Shown here: piece after piece, positions 1 to 10,101 of the stretch | How the letters are laid out: every line of letters begins with the position of its first letter | Position numbering within the stretch: position 1 is the stretch's first letter | Source: Phycisphaerae bacterium | GTDB lineage: Bacteria; Planctomycetota; Phycisphaerae; Sedimentisphaerales; Anaerobacaceae | Length of the DNA stretch: 64,000 nt | Direction: 5' to 3' | Assembly: GCA_030601745.1 (NCBI GenBank) | Contig: JAUWBI010000007.1 | Location: 1 to 64,000 of the forward strand | Position numbers and translations under genes: made by a program | Notes under the pieces: model-generated | Told to the model about the DNA's origin: nothing | The model's input: only the letters and a program-made list of their open reading frames with translations | The model's database searches: none

Positions 1-659
1 TTTTCAAGATTGTCTCTTATCACCAAAGATATCTTAGGAATATCATTTTTAGGTCTGCCGACTACGGTCATATTGAGTAGTTGAGCGCTTAATTGCCTAA
101 TCTGTTCCAATTCAACCGGGTCTGTTATTTTTGCGCTGGTAAGATCCGTATATGGCGGCGAAACTTCAAAATCGACAAACTTCTTTAAGCCTTCTGTTGT
201 GCTGGCCTTGGTCATTTGTTCAGCATACCTGTGGAGACCGTTTTCACGCAATCTGTTTACAATCTTATCTATATTTTCTTTGCTGAAGAATTTGTCGAGG
301 AGCATCCTGTAATTTTTTTCGTTGAGACTCCAATTGCTCACATCGTAGATGCTCCGTTCTTTAACATCATAGATGCTCCGTTCTCTAACATCATAGATGC
401 TTCGTTCTCTAACATCATAGACACTCTGGTCTTTTACATCATAGACATAGGTTACCTTGTAGTTTCTCGGTGAGAAGAAAAGGATTAGGCCAACAAGCAG
501 TGCCGGCAAAACTGAGCCAATTAAAACGAAGTATTTACGTTTCCAGAGCACTCTGAGATAATCTACCAGGTTTATTTCGTCTTCGTAGATGTTCGCTTTT
601 TCCCGAACGTTTGTTGGAACTGTTTGGCTGTCTGGAATGTCGCTTTGCAAACTTCTCAT
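1..659 (-). CDS. Wzz-like chain-length determinant, N-terminal part, runs off the left edge
   Basis: Own reverse-strand reading: MRSLQSDIPDSQTVPTNVREKANIYEDEINLVDYLRVLWKRKYFVLIGSVLPALLVGLILFFSPRNYKVTYVYDV..., open to position 1; cytosolic N-terminus plus one TM typical of Wzz. Absent from the ORF track because it has no stop in the window. Confidence 0.7.
   Translation of the reverse strand, partial: MRSLQSDIPDSQTVPTNVREKANIYEDEINLVDYLRVLWKRKYFVLIGSVLPALLVGLILFFSPRNYKVTYVYDVKDQSVYDVRERSIYDVRERSIYDVKERSIYDVSNWSLNEKNYRMLLDKFFSKENIDKIVNRLRENGLHRYAEQMTKASTTEGLKKFVDFEVSPPYTDLTSAKITDPVELEQIRQLSAQLLNMTVVGRPKNDIPKISLVIRDNLE
341..447 (-). repeat. Tandem 24-bp coding repeat (4 units plus partial) encoding S(I/V)YDV(R/K)ER inside the Wzz-like gene
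   Basis: Repeated catcatagatgctccgttctctaa units visible at 341, 365, 389, 413. Confidence 0.85.
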
Positions 660-1486
660 ACTACCAATCTCCTATTAGAATCATAAAAAGGATACACAAA
701 TCCCCAAAGTCATACACAAAAATGTGTTACTATCGTTGTTTCGTTAAGTTACTTCTTAATTCTTACGAACTATTTTATTGCCGGACAATTCAGGTTGGGA
801 TAATACCAGCTCCACAATCAGCGGTCAAGCGCTTTTTGGTAGCTGTTTTTCGTTTCCACTTTTTTTCTCTCTTTTTTTAATCCGGCCAGAGATCCTGTAA
901 GCTACTGTGGACGATTCGTGGTCAAAACCGGTCAACCTACCATCATTTTTAACGTATTGCTTGTTCTGAACTTCTTGGCCGTAATCCCCCTTTGTTAATA
1001 TAAAACTGAAACATTTGACGAATGTGATTTTCCTGCATTGCTGGTTCTATCTTTGGCCAGGATGAAATAGATAAAGGGTATGAATATCGGTTAGTGGGAA
1101 ATAGAGCTGTCGGTCATCAACGCTGCTCACATTGCCACTTTAGCAAGCTCCTTGCATTTCACTTTTACGCAGCTACCACGCAAAGGAAAATGGATTGAGC
1201 TCAGGGCCTGCGCCCACGAGTACCAGGAACTTGTAGGTCTGGTCACGACAGAAAAGAATGGCATACATGTACACAAGTGCGTACGCTCTTTGTAGGTAAA
1301 AGCCAATGCGTAAAATGCTGCAAATTAGCTTGGGGATATGTGGAAACTCGACCAGCATTATTTAAACGTATCGCCAGTTCGGCTGAAGGTCTTCAACTTT
1401 TGTTAGGGCAGCAAAACGCACTTTTCCGGGTAGAAGGGCTTTTCAATGAAAAACATAAGGCCTTTTAGGAAAATAAGTTGCAAAAA

Positions 1487-1528
1487 CGCGCCCGGCAGGA
1501 CTCGAACCTGCAACCTTCGGATTCGAAG
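1487..1528 (-). repeat. Distal attachment site: displaced 3' fragment of tRNA-Arg
   Basis: cgcgcccggcaggactcgaacctgcaaccttcggattcgaag identical to 45235..45276. Confidence 0.9.
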
Positions 1529-1755
1529 GCCACAGCCGTGAAAACATAACCCCTGAAAAAGCAAAGACTTGCGAAACCGCAAAAGAGCAGTTGACACCTC
1601 AGTTGACACCAAAATTCCAAAAACAAGGCGAAATCGGCACCAAAAACCTACCCGATGAGTTGGCTGAAATAGTAGCTGTTTGGCCGGAACTGCCGGAGCA
1701 CATCAAAGCGGCAATCAAAGCATTAGCTCAAACTTATAATATCGAGGGAAAGTAA
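1529..1755 (+). other. Orphan integrase C-terminal coding segment, in frame with the 45-kb integrase through the att core
   Basis: Reads GHSRENITPEKAKTCETAKEQLTPQLTPKFQKQGEIGTKNLPDELAEIVAVWPELPEHIKAAIKALAQTYNIEGK*, stop TAA 1753..1755 directly followed by ATG 1756. Confidence 0.75.
1591..1614 (+). promoter_or_regulatory. Two TTGACAC iterons, 12-bp period (candidate arm-type sites at the other end)
   Basis: TTGACAC at 1591 and 1603. Confidence 0.6.
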
Positions 1756-2067
1756 ATGAGCACAATGAGTACGAAAGAACTAATGCGATTGTGTCATAAA
1801 GAGATTTACGAGCAGAAGCGGTCTTGCTTTGAAGCTCTTGGCGAGGATGGTCAATATTCTGAAGCACAAAAACACTATGCCTTTGAATTGATAAGCGAAT
1901 ACGGCGTAAGAGCTACAGCAAGGATTTTGCAGATACCACGACGGACTTTACAGCGATGGTGCAGGCTGTACGGAGTATACGTCAAACGCTGTCCGTATTG
2001 GGTTTATGAATGGGCCAGAAGACGGCGGAAAAAACGCAGATTCTGGCAGTACAGGGGATACGGTTAA
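1756..2067 (+). CDS. Small helix-turn-helix protein
   Basis: ISEYGVRATARILQIPRRTLQRWCRLYGV HTH-like segment; start abuts the preceding stop. Confidence 0.55.
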   Translation: MSTMSTKELMRLCHKEIYEQKRSCFEALGEDGQYSEAQKHYAFELISEYGVRATARILQIPRRTLQRWCRLYGVYVKRCPYWVYEWARRRRKKRRFWQYRGYG

Positions 2068-2885
2068 AACGGCAAATGTCACCACTTAAAAAAGGGCCAA
2101 ATGGTAAACTTGCGGCTAACCTGTGGCTAACTTATTTTCCGTCTAACAGGCAGGAAAGTGGTTTTCGGGAGCCTATAAACAAGCAAGTCCCCTGTTTTTT
2201 AGCCCAAAAACGAATTTTCGGAAGCCTGTACGCGCGCATACGCGCGAGGATGATAGATTTTTGGCGCACTTTTTGACTAAAAAAGGCTTCTGAAGCAGTC
2301 GGACACCCCCATTTTCAGGCCAAAAACGAGTTTTTGGACACTATAAAAAAGGGACGGGGAATTTTGCGTCAGTTTTTAACAAAAAAAGATAGAGCAGACC
2401 AGGATTTTCCGTAACGACCACCTGAGCGAGGGTTTAGCTTGCTGAGACGGCCAAACTCAAGACAACGGGCGATATTTTAAGGTGACGGGATTTTAACGCC
2501 GGTTTGCTCGATAAAGACCCTCCAAGAATTGTAAAGAAAAGTCAATTTTCTGTACAGTACTGCCGACCAAATTTTAAAAGATTTTCTTAAAATTGCTAAA
2601 TTTTTCAGAAAAAAAGTTGAACATGAAGTTAAATACAGTATATAATAATAGTGAGTAGTCGCTCTTTGAAAATTAAATACCATTTCAATGTGGTTGCAAC
2701 AAATCAGCAGCTTGCATAGTGGGGCTACAGCGCATTTCGGGAGACGAGTGTATCTCCTGAGAAAGGGGGAATATATGATTGTCACGAAGCAAATCTTATA
2801 GTTGGGCGGAGTGGACAGCTGAGAAGGTGCCATTCTTAATGCTTTTTGCCAAACGCTTGTACGTGCAAATGATTAGGAGTTAATT

Positions 2886-3167
2886 ATGAAAAGACAAAAA
2901 GCTGTGCCCCAAAAGACAAATGAAAAAGAGACGCTGGTTGCTGATTTACAAAAGCCTATCGATAATGCCGTGATTCTCCTTCTGGACCTGAAAAACAAAT
3001 CAGGAATTACCCAGGGCATGAAAGATGACATTAACAATACGGTCGAAAGCCTACAGGAGACAAGGAGACAACTTAATGATGTTTTGGAACCTTCTGATTT
3101 TTTGGAAATGGTATTTAAGCCTATCAAGAAACTACTCAATGTTTGGCGTAAAGTGTTCAGTGATTGA
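2886..3167 (+). CDS. Hypothetical protein
   Basis: 93-aa ORF immediately upstream of an XRE-type gene; overlaps antisense ORF 2873..3193. Confidence 0.4.
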   Translation: MKRQKAVPQKTNEKETLVADLQKPIDNAVILLLDLKNKSGITQGMKDDINNTVESLQETRRQLNDVLEPSDFLEMVFKPIKKLLNVWRKVFSD

Positions 3168-3238
3168 AACCATACAATGTCCACTCTGCCCATTTGTGGG
3201 AACAGGTTATGGATTACGAAGATGCCTGTTTATCCATT

Positions 3239-3565
3239 ATGAAGATTAATAAATCAAAGCTTGGAGGTGCAATTAAGAAAATTAGGCGTGCTCTGGACAT
3301 CACGCAAGATGAATTGTCTAAACGAACTGGCCTTACAATTACTTACCTGAGTTTGTTGGAAAACGGAAAACGTGGAATTGGAATGGACCACCTAAATGAT
3401 ATAGCTCATGTTTTCGGCGTTCCTGCGTGCCTTCTCGTGGTCCTTGCCGCTGATGTTCGGGACAGACCTAACGAAGACGCAGATCAACTCTTGAAGCAGA
3501 TTCAAATAATGTCTGAAAAAGCCATCGCACTGTATGCCCTATGTCAAAAATCAACCGAAAAGTAA
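3239..3565 (+). CDS. XRE-family transcriptional regulator
   Basis: MKINKSKLGGAIKKIRRALDITQDELSKRTGLTITYLSLLENGKRGI HTH_3 pattern; track ORF begins at 3164. Confidence 0.8.
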   Translation: MKINKSKLGGAIKKIRRALDITQDELSKRTGLTITYLSLLENGKRGIGMDHLNDIAHVFGVPACLLVVLAADVRDRPNEDADQLLKQIQIMSEKAIALYALCQKSTEK

Positions 3566-4167
3566 GCCTGTATCATTTGCTTTTTGGCTGTTCATTCAAG
3601 GTTAGAGTTTGCACACCTCGTACGGCCTCCTGAGTCTTGCTATCACCGTAGCCAAGCCGAGTAGTAAAAGAGATAATAGCATGGGGGGCTGCGTCCCCAA
3701 AGGATGGGGATGGGTTGCGTGAGACCCATAGAATAGCTCTGGCAAAATTCACGGATTCTATGAAACGGGCTTTGTGGTGGTGTAACCAAACCTATTTGCG
3801 CCTTTTTTTGTCATTGGTTGGCACCTCGCAGTAGGGCGCTTGGGGGTGTGGTGCTTTTATCTCAAAACCGGAAAGAGAAATTTGGGCTATTTTTCAAGAT
3901 ACGAACTCTCAGCAGTGAAATTCACACCTTTATTGATAGCCGATTTTTGATGTAATTGTTTTTACTGTATAAGGTTACAATGATTTGCGGGAGCTAACAA
4001 ATGTAAGTAAATTGGTATATCAGAGCTTTCGAGAAACCACTTTTGAACTATAGCGAACTTCCCTCTGTTTTGCTGTTAGTGCTGCTGTGAAAAATAGTTA
4101 TGTCGATAATGATTAGTGAAAAAAGTATACGAATCCTTAATGATTTCGGCAAAAAGAAAGGAAAAAT

Positions 4168-4782
4168 ATGGGCGGGTATTACTGGGGTGAGAAGGATACA
4201 GTGGAAGATTGTAGAAGCGTCAGCATATCGTTTCTAAAAAAGGGTGATTATTTCTGTGGTTATCGCTCCGGCGGGATTGTATGGAAAAATTCCTATGGCG
4301 AAGAAATCAGTAGTATAGGCGTTGCTGTCTCAACTATGGATGGTGATAACTACGTGCAATTTCAATACACAACTACCGACCGAAATACAGGTGGAAAAAC
4401 AGAATATGACTACAAGGTTAGACTGACAACAACCCGCTGCAATTTTGGCGGGGTTAGATATTGGTTTGTTTGCCCGCTTACCAAGGATGGTGTCTATTGT
4501 GGCAGAAGAGTGGCAAAGCTTTACAAAGCGCCCGGTGCACACTATTACGGTTGTCGCCACTGCTATAATCTTTCTTATGAGAGCCGCAACGAAACAAGAA
4601 CAGGACGGATTGGTGTCTTTCGCAATGTGATGAAAGCTGAAAGGCAGATAAAAGAATTACATAGCCAGATTAAACGGTGGACGTACAAGGGCAGACCTAC
4701 AAAAAAGGTAAGAAAACTACTTACGCTTCAGGAAAAGATGAGTTACGGACTTTCTCTCAGTAATATGCTTCTTAGGCAATAA
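4168..4782 (+). CDS. Conserved mobile-element-associated hypothetical protein
   Basis: FGGVRYWFVCPL..VYCGRRVAKLY..GCRHCYNLSYES: Cys-rich family recalled from many bacteria. Confidence 0.65.
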   Translation: MGGYYWGEKDTVEDCRSVSISFLKKGDYFCGYRSGGIVWKNSYGEEISSIGVAVSTMDGDNYVQFQYTTTDRNTGGKTEYDYKVRLTTTRCNFGGVRYWFVCPLTKDGVYCGRRVAKLYKAPGAHYYGCRHCYNLSYESRNETRTGRIGVFRNVMKAERQIKELHSQIKRWTYKGRPTKKVRKLLTLQEKMSYGLSLSNMLLRQ

Positions 4783-4967
4783 GGGGGGTAGGGGAGCGTA
4801 CAGATATAGAAAGCGGAAAAGTAAGGGAGCTCGGCCTAAAAAAGCGGCTGTGGATGTTATGACGCCCAACACAGCGCCGCTTTCGTTGCCGAGAAGCGCA
4901 TCCACAGCCATAAGTATTCCAGTCAGTTATGTGCTGATTTCATAAATTTTAATATCGGCCTGCCCTG

Positions 4968-5633
4968 TTAGTCAATACCCATATCCATCTTTTCAGTCTG
5001 TCGGCGGCGTGCCGTGTTGTTTGTTTTTGCATATCGCTTTGTCGTGTCGGTGCTCTTGTGTCCTAACTGGTCCTGGACGTAAAATAGGTCGTGCTCAAGG
5101 TTATACAGCCTTGTGCCGAATGTATGCCTCAAGGTGTGCGGATGTAATTCAGGCAGTCCCGTCCGCTCGCCTATGCTTTTTATCCTGCTGTATAGTCCCC
5201 TGTAAGACAATCGCTTTCCCCGCTCGCCGACCAGGAACGGCTTGTCCGGCTTTGCGCCCTTGCGATGTAATCGGATAAACCTGCTTAACTTCTTGGCTAA
5301 CGCTTCGGGTATGTCAATGGTTCTGGATATACTGCCCTTGCCATTGCACACAAAGATTTGGTTCTTTTCGTGATAAGATGGCAAGTCCCGGATGTTCAGC
5401 TTGCAAAGTTCATCCGCTCGCAGTCCGCTATAAACCAGGATGTTTACAATTATATTATTTACGACCGCCCGCTTGCGTCCCCAACGGCGGGCCTCTTCGG
5501 CCTCAAGAGAAACGTATCTTAACAGCCTGGCCAGTTGCTTGTCGTCAAGGTATTGGTTGGGCGCAAGGCCGCCGCGTTTGCCTTTGGCTTTAGTGCCCTT
5601 TGGCCGTCCCGCTTTTCTTTTTTGCTTTGTCAT
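4968..5633 (-). CDS. Tyrosine recombinase, short, essentially catalytic domain only
   Basis: GLRADEL, HTLRHTFG, LGHKS, RYAKT catalytic motifs. Confidence 0.85.
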   Translation of the reverse strand: MTKQKRKAGRPKGTKAKGKRGGLAPNQYLDDKQLARLLRYVSLEAEEARRWGRKRAVVNNIIVNILVYSGLRADELCKLNIRDLPSYHEKNQIFVCNGKGSISRTIDIPEALAKKLSRFIRLHRKGAKPDKPFLVGERGKRLSYRGLYSRIKSIGERTGLPELHPHTLRHTFGTRLYNLEHDLFYVQDQLGHKSTDTTKRYAKTNNTARRRQTEKMDMGID

Positions 5634-5647
5634 TTTTTTATCTCATT

Positions 5648-6346
5648 TTAGATTAACATTTCGCCGGACTCGATAGCTTGCAGCATCATCCGGCAGTTAT
5701 TCTTAGAGTTTTGAGCCAGTTTAATGTATGCCTGTGCTGGCTTTCCATTAAGATTTTCTGCGATTGCAATTTCTCTGCAATGTTCGGCAAATACTTTGGC
5801 CAATCCCTGATTTGTTAGCTCAATATAGATGCAGCGGCTCAAGAGCGGGCTTGTGTCTATCTGGCTTTCAAACAATCCGGCTTGTCCTATCTTGGTGGTG
5901 GTGAAGATAAAAACAACGTGATTCGGTATGCGCTCCAAAAGCCCTAACAATTGACGTATAATTTGTGCGCGTAGGCCGTGTGCTTCGTTTATGATAAAAG
6001 CACGACCGCCCTTGCTGCCACCGTACAAATACATTGTCCGCTCAATATATTTGACAGCCTCAAGGTTTAACGCATCGGCACTGTCAAATTCCACAATGTA
6101 AAAATCATCAGCGCCTTGGTTTGCAATTATCCTGGCTAACGTAGTTTTGCCCGTGCCGCTTGCGCCGGAGATCCACCAGGCTCGACCGCCCCAACCGCGT
6201 TCCAGGACGGTTTGTATTTTGTGGACGGCTTTGGGTTGGCCCAATACCTTGTCAAACTCTTTGGGTCTGTACTTTTTGTAAAGACAGTTTGTTGTTTGTG
6301 TTGGTTTCATAATTTGTCCCTTAAAAGTGTTGGTTTCATAATCCAC
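5648..6346 (-). CDS. DnaX/RFC clamp-loader-like AAA+ ATPase
   Basis: [12 protein letters not shown], Walker [10 protein letters not shown], Walker B-like AFIINEAH, sensor SRC. Confidence 0.8.
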   Translation of the reverse strand: MDYETNTFKGQIMKPTQTTNCLYKKYRPKEFDKVLGQPKAVHKIQTVLERGWGGRAWWISGASGTGKTTLARIIANQGADDFYIVEFDSADALNLEAVKYIERTMYLYGGSKGGRAFIINEAHGLRAQIIRQLLGLLERIPNHVVFIFTTTKIGQAGLFESQIDTSPLLSRCIYIELTNQGLAKVFAEHCREIAIAENLNGKPAQAYIKLAQNSKNNCRMMLQAIESGEMLI

Positions 6347-7008
6347 CTATCCGACCGTTGCGAATAGGTATTTTTTTAAGGTCTTTTCATAATAATATAT
6401 CGGCAACTTGTAATAAGTCAAGTGAAAAATAATTTTTTTATGTATTTTTTTCTATATTTTATTACATCTTTTTTATCAAGGGCTTTTGGGCTTGGCCTGC
6501 CTTGGGCGCAGAAGTGCTGCCTTTGTCGGTTAAACTCTGCTGGGCTATGAGCAATTGCAAGGCTGGTCAAAAGAGCTGGTAAAGCAAGAACAAAGCCCCT
6601 GAAAAGAGCGCGTTTTGATAAGCAGGGCTATCCGTAGTCAGTCCGTTTGGAGTTATCGCGTTGTAGCAGCCAACCGGCTCGTTTATATGGTATCTGGCAC
6701 AAGCGGCAAGCTGGTTAGGGCTTGGTGGTTTGTTCGATGCTGGCCAGATAACCCCAATGCTTTCATAGCGGTTTTCCCCTTGTTTTTCGTAGCTATCACG
6801 GTATCAAACATAAACGGAGCGAAGCAAGCGTAAGGCTTTACCAGGCAGGTGCTTATCGTTATCGCCCCAGACCCCGACTATTGAAGGGGGGGAGGGGGGC
6901 GCCAGAGGTTGCGTGTTATTATACATATCCCCAAGTAAATATTTGACCAAATTTCAAATTGCCGACAAATAGTGTCGGAATAACAATTCGCAGGATAACA
7001 CCGGGGGG

Positions 7009-7140
7009 GTGGGGCAGCCAGGAAGGGTGGTCTTAACTTGATTATGATATTAGCTTTCCCCTTACATAACAACTCCAGTCTCATCGTGGGACTCCTAAAA
7101 TAACATGTCTTTTTACAGTTACAGCGGGGCTTAGCGTCTT
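7009..7140 (+). repeat. Dispersed intergenic repeat, copy 1
   Basis: gtggggcagccaggaagggtggtcttaact...taacatgtctttttacagttacagcggggcttagcgtctt, related to 9751..9852. Confidence 0.7.
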
Positions 7141-7582
7141 ATTCGCAGCACCTGTATAGAGGTGGGAAAGTCGGTACAGGTAGGCCGGAAACCGGCCTCT
7201 GTGTGTTGTGATGACTGGGTTTAACCCCTCCCAAAATTTTATATAATTTTTTGCGACAAATTATGACACCAATCCCTATTTTTAGCTGAATTTTAAGGGT
7301 GTTTTATACAAATTTACACGGGTTTTTGTCAAACTTTTAAGCTGTTGTTTATGACAAGAATCAAATAGAACGGTTGAAAAAGGCCATTTTATAATAGGGC
7401 CTTATGCTCTCCGACCGCTCTTACGCACGCGGGAGAAAAAAATGTCTCCTGAAGTTTCTTGCGGCCCTTTCGTTTCAACATCACCACACCAAAGTCAAGC
7501 AGAGAGGGGCCTTCCGCAATGACCACTTAAAGGCAAGACACTTGTAAGCGCCTGCTCACTAAACTTTTTTTTCTTGTGAAAG

Positions 7583-7627
7583 CAAAACGGGGCCTATACC
7601 GAATCAATCAGTTTAAGCCCCGTTTTG
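7583..7627. repeat. 11-bp perfect inverted repeat (caaaacggggc / gccccgttttg)
   Basis: Arms 7583..7593 and 7617..7627, downstream of the ankyrin gene. Confidence 0.6.
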
Positions 7628-7745
7628 ATGTTTGGCTGCTAACTAACTTTACCTCGTATCAGCACCGATTTCTTGGCTTCTCGGTCTATCTTGGCATGCG
7701 GATGAATATCGAAATCCATCCACATACCGATGACCAGTTTTGCTA

Positions 7746-8612
7746 TTACTTACCTCCGTGCCCGTGAAGTAATTCGATGACATCCTTGCAAACTCGTTCC
7801 TTAGAGAACCGAACGGACGCCCAGTACAGAGGAGTACGGGACAATAAATCTCTTGCATTCACATCTGCACCCTGGCCAAGCAAGAACTCAGCGACGTCCT
7901 TGTGGTCCTGTTGAGCCGCATAATGGAGAGGAGTATTACCTGGACTTCTATCTTTTGCATTCACATCCGCTCCCGCGGCGAGCAGAACCTCGACCACATC
8001 CACGCGACCGGCTCTGGCTGCAAGGTGCAAAGGAGTTCGCAGCATTTGATTTACTGCATTAACACTCGCTCCCTGGGCGAGCAGAACCTCGACCACATCC
8101 ACATGGCCGACTTTGGCTGCAAGGTGCAAAGGGGTTGGTTGCATTTGATTTTCTGCATTCACATCCGCTCCCCCAGCAAGCAGAACCACAACTACATCCT
8201 CATGGCCGCCTAAGACCGCTGTGTGCAAAGGGGTTTCGCCCATCATATCTGTTGCGTTTACATCGGCTCCATTGGCAGTAAGAAGCTCAGCAATCCCTGC
8301 ATGGCCTTGCTTGGCTGCGTAGTGCAGGGGAGTAAAGCCGCATTTGTCTTTGACGTTTACATCCACACCGCTGTCTATTAGAAGCAAAACCATCCGCCTC
8401 TGGCCCTCCCGGATCGCCTCGAATAGAGGAGTCCGGCCGTCTTTTTCGACATACACCAGTGTCGACTTCTCTTCCAACAAGGCTTCAGCCTTTTCAAGAT
8501 TTCCCAACCTCATCGCCTGGTGAAACTCCGCGACACGACTTCTACATCCGGTGAGTATTAAACTCGCAAATAACAACATAACAGCGATAATAATTCTTCT
8601 CTTATTGGCCAT
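7746..8612 (-). CDS. Ankyrin-repeat lipoprotein
   Basis: MANKRRIIIAVMLLFASLILTGC lipobox followed by several TPLHxAAxxGHxDVVEVLLxxGADVNA repeats; track ORF starts upstream at 8696. Confidence 0.9.
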   Translation of the reverse strand: MANKRRIIIAVMLLFASLILTGCRSRVAEFHQAMRLGNLEKAEALLEEKSTLVYVEKDGRTPLFEAIREGQRRMVLLLIDSGVDVNVKDKCGFTPLHYAAKQGHAGIAELLTANGADVNATDMMGETPLHTAVLGGHEDVVVVLLAGGADVNAENQMQPTPLHLAAKVGHVDVVEVLLAQGASVNAVNQMLRTPLHLAARAGRVDVVEVLLAAGADVNAKDRSPGNTPLHYAAQQDHKDVAEFLLGQGADVNARDLLSRTPLYWASVRFSKERVCKDVIELLHGHGGK

Positions 8613-9067
8613 GATAAGCCTCCTTAAGAAAAATAAGTAATTGATTAGCAAGTCGCACAACGTGACTCGCTTCCTAACAATTGACTTCATTGCCATCCAA
8701 TGACCGCTATTAGCACTATAGCAATGGCTCCTACCGCCAAAACAATCAACCCGATTATTAGCTCAGTCCGCCCCATGGTTACCACCAATTAAAATATAAG
8801 AAATGGATTGAAGGGCACAAACCCACAAGAATAATAAACCATAGAGTTCACTTGAAATGCCGTTTGTACAGCACAATAGGCTTGACCTCACTACCGAAAA
8901 GACCTATAATAGAGGGTGTATTGAAGTGTCCCTGCCTTCATTTGGAAAAGGAGAGCACATGCGGACTCCACTTTAAGGTTTCCGCACATACCCGCATACC
9001 ACTGCTCGAGATGGTTGCCAAACAGGATGCAATCGCCATCGGTCGAACAGCTCGCTTGTCTATAAAA

Positions 9068-9096
9068 CTCGGACACGGTCTCAGACCGTGTCCGAG
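9068..9096. repeat. 29-bp perfect palindrome (14-bp arms, 1-nt centre)
   Basis: ctcggacacggtct c agaccgtgtccgag. Confidence 0.85.
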
Positions 9097-9149
9097 ATTG
9101 AGACGACCAATGCAGTGCTCTCGTAGCGTTCTCTATATGGAGTAGAACG

Positions 9150-9386
9150 CTATACGACAGCTTTTCTCTTGTAAAACAGAAAGAGAATTATACTCAAAGT
9201 GACTAAACCAACGAGCCCATTCTCGCCTAATGTGTTAAGCAATCCGGTAAGATTAGTGACGATCCCACCAAAGAAAGGAACCGTATCACCAAACAGGATC
9301 CCCACCACGATCCCAAGGGCAATTAACAACAGAGAAATTTCAGTAATCTCACCAATCCATCTTTTTATTTTTTCGAAATAATTCAT
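9150..9386 (-). CDS. Small membrane protein (2 TM)
   Basis: ISLLLIALGIVVGILFG and GLVGLVTLSIILFLFYKRK. Confidence 0.5.
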   Translation of the reverse strand: MNYFEKIKRWIGEITEISLLLIALGIVVGILFGDTVPFFGGIVTNLTGLLNTLGENGLVGLVTLSIILFLFYKRKAVV

Positions 9387-9750
9387 TGTTCAATCCCCCC
9401 ATATCCACAATTAAAATGTTCCAAAACGATAAAGTCCTTGACAATCTGCTCGGCTCACCCCCATAGTTCTCTTAGCCATTATTCGATTATTAAAAGTATA
9501 AGAAATCGGTAAGAGAATGCAAAACCATGGCGTTTTCTTAACTATGCACCTATGTTATCGGACATCAGGCCGCGGCTACATTTCTCGCCGTCCCTACCAG
9601 AAAACAGCTAACAAACTTAGTAAAAACATAAAAAAGCTAACATCCGAAAGAGCAAAGGTCGTTAAATGTCGGTCAAAATACCCGATTATAATACTACAAC
9701 AATACTACATTGGACTGACAGAGGGGAGCTTTTGATAGCATAAGACGGCA

Positions 9751-9852
9751 GGTGGGACAGCCCAGAAGGGTGGTCTTAACTGGATTAGAGTTTGTATTGG
9801 GGCCCCAGTTTTTAACATGTCTTTTTGCAGTTGCAGCGGGGCTTAGCGTCTT
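9751..9852 (+). repeat. Dispersed intergenic repeat, copy 2
   Basis: ggtgggacagcccagaagggtggtcttaact...taacatgtctttttgcagttgcagcggggcttagcgtctt. Confidence 0.7.
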
Positions 9853-10101
9853 TTTCTCACCATCACCAAACCGAAGCCGATGTTGAAAAATATTGAAACA
9901 AAGGGGGTATAAGGCATTCTGCGGTCGCGGGTGTTAAAATTTTCTCTTGATTGTTCCAGCCAAATCTGCTATTCTATCTATGTTATACCTAAATGCCGAT
10001 TATGGCAACTAATCCGACTTAAGCCGAGGCATTTACGGTATTGCCCCAAACGCTAACGGAGCGAGGGAAAATACCTATTGATTAAGTGAGCATCAAAAAC
10101 C

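Noticed and set aside
341-447. Possible CRISPR-like repeat array
   Set aside because: 24-bp units are directly abutting with no spacers and translate in frame in the Wzz-like gene.
1487-1528. Second tRNA-Arg gene
   Set aside because: Only the 3' part (anticodon loop to discriminator) is present; no 5' acceptor or D-arm follows.
1403-1612. Track ORF on the minus strand (LRIRRLQVRVLPGAF)
   Set aside because: Antisense reading of the tRNA-derived att fragment; same artefact as 45121..45339.
3680-3745. Tandem GC-rich hairpins (ggggg..cccc, atgggt..acccat) as a riboswitch
   Set aside because: Short stems, no recognised consensus and no second copy; too weak to claim.
7576-7767. ORF 7576..7767 as coding
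   Set aside because: Starts in an inverted repeat and overlaps the end of the ankyrin gene; no recognisable domain.
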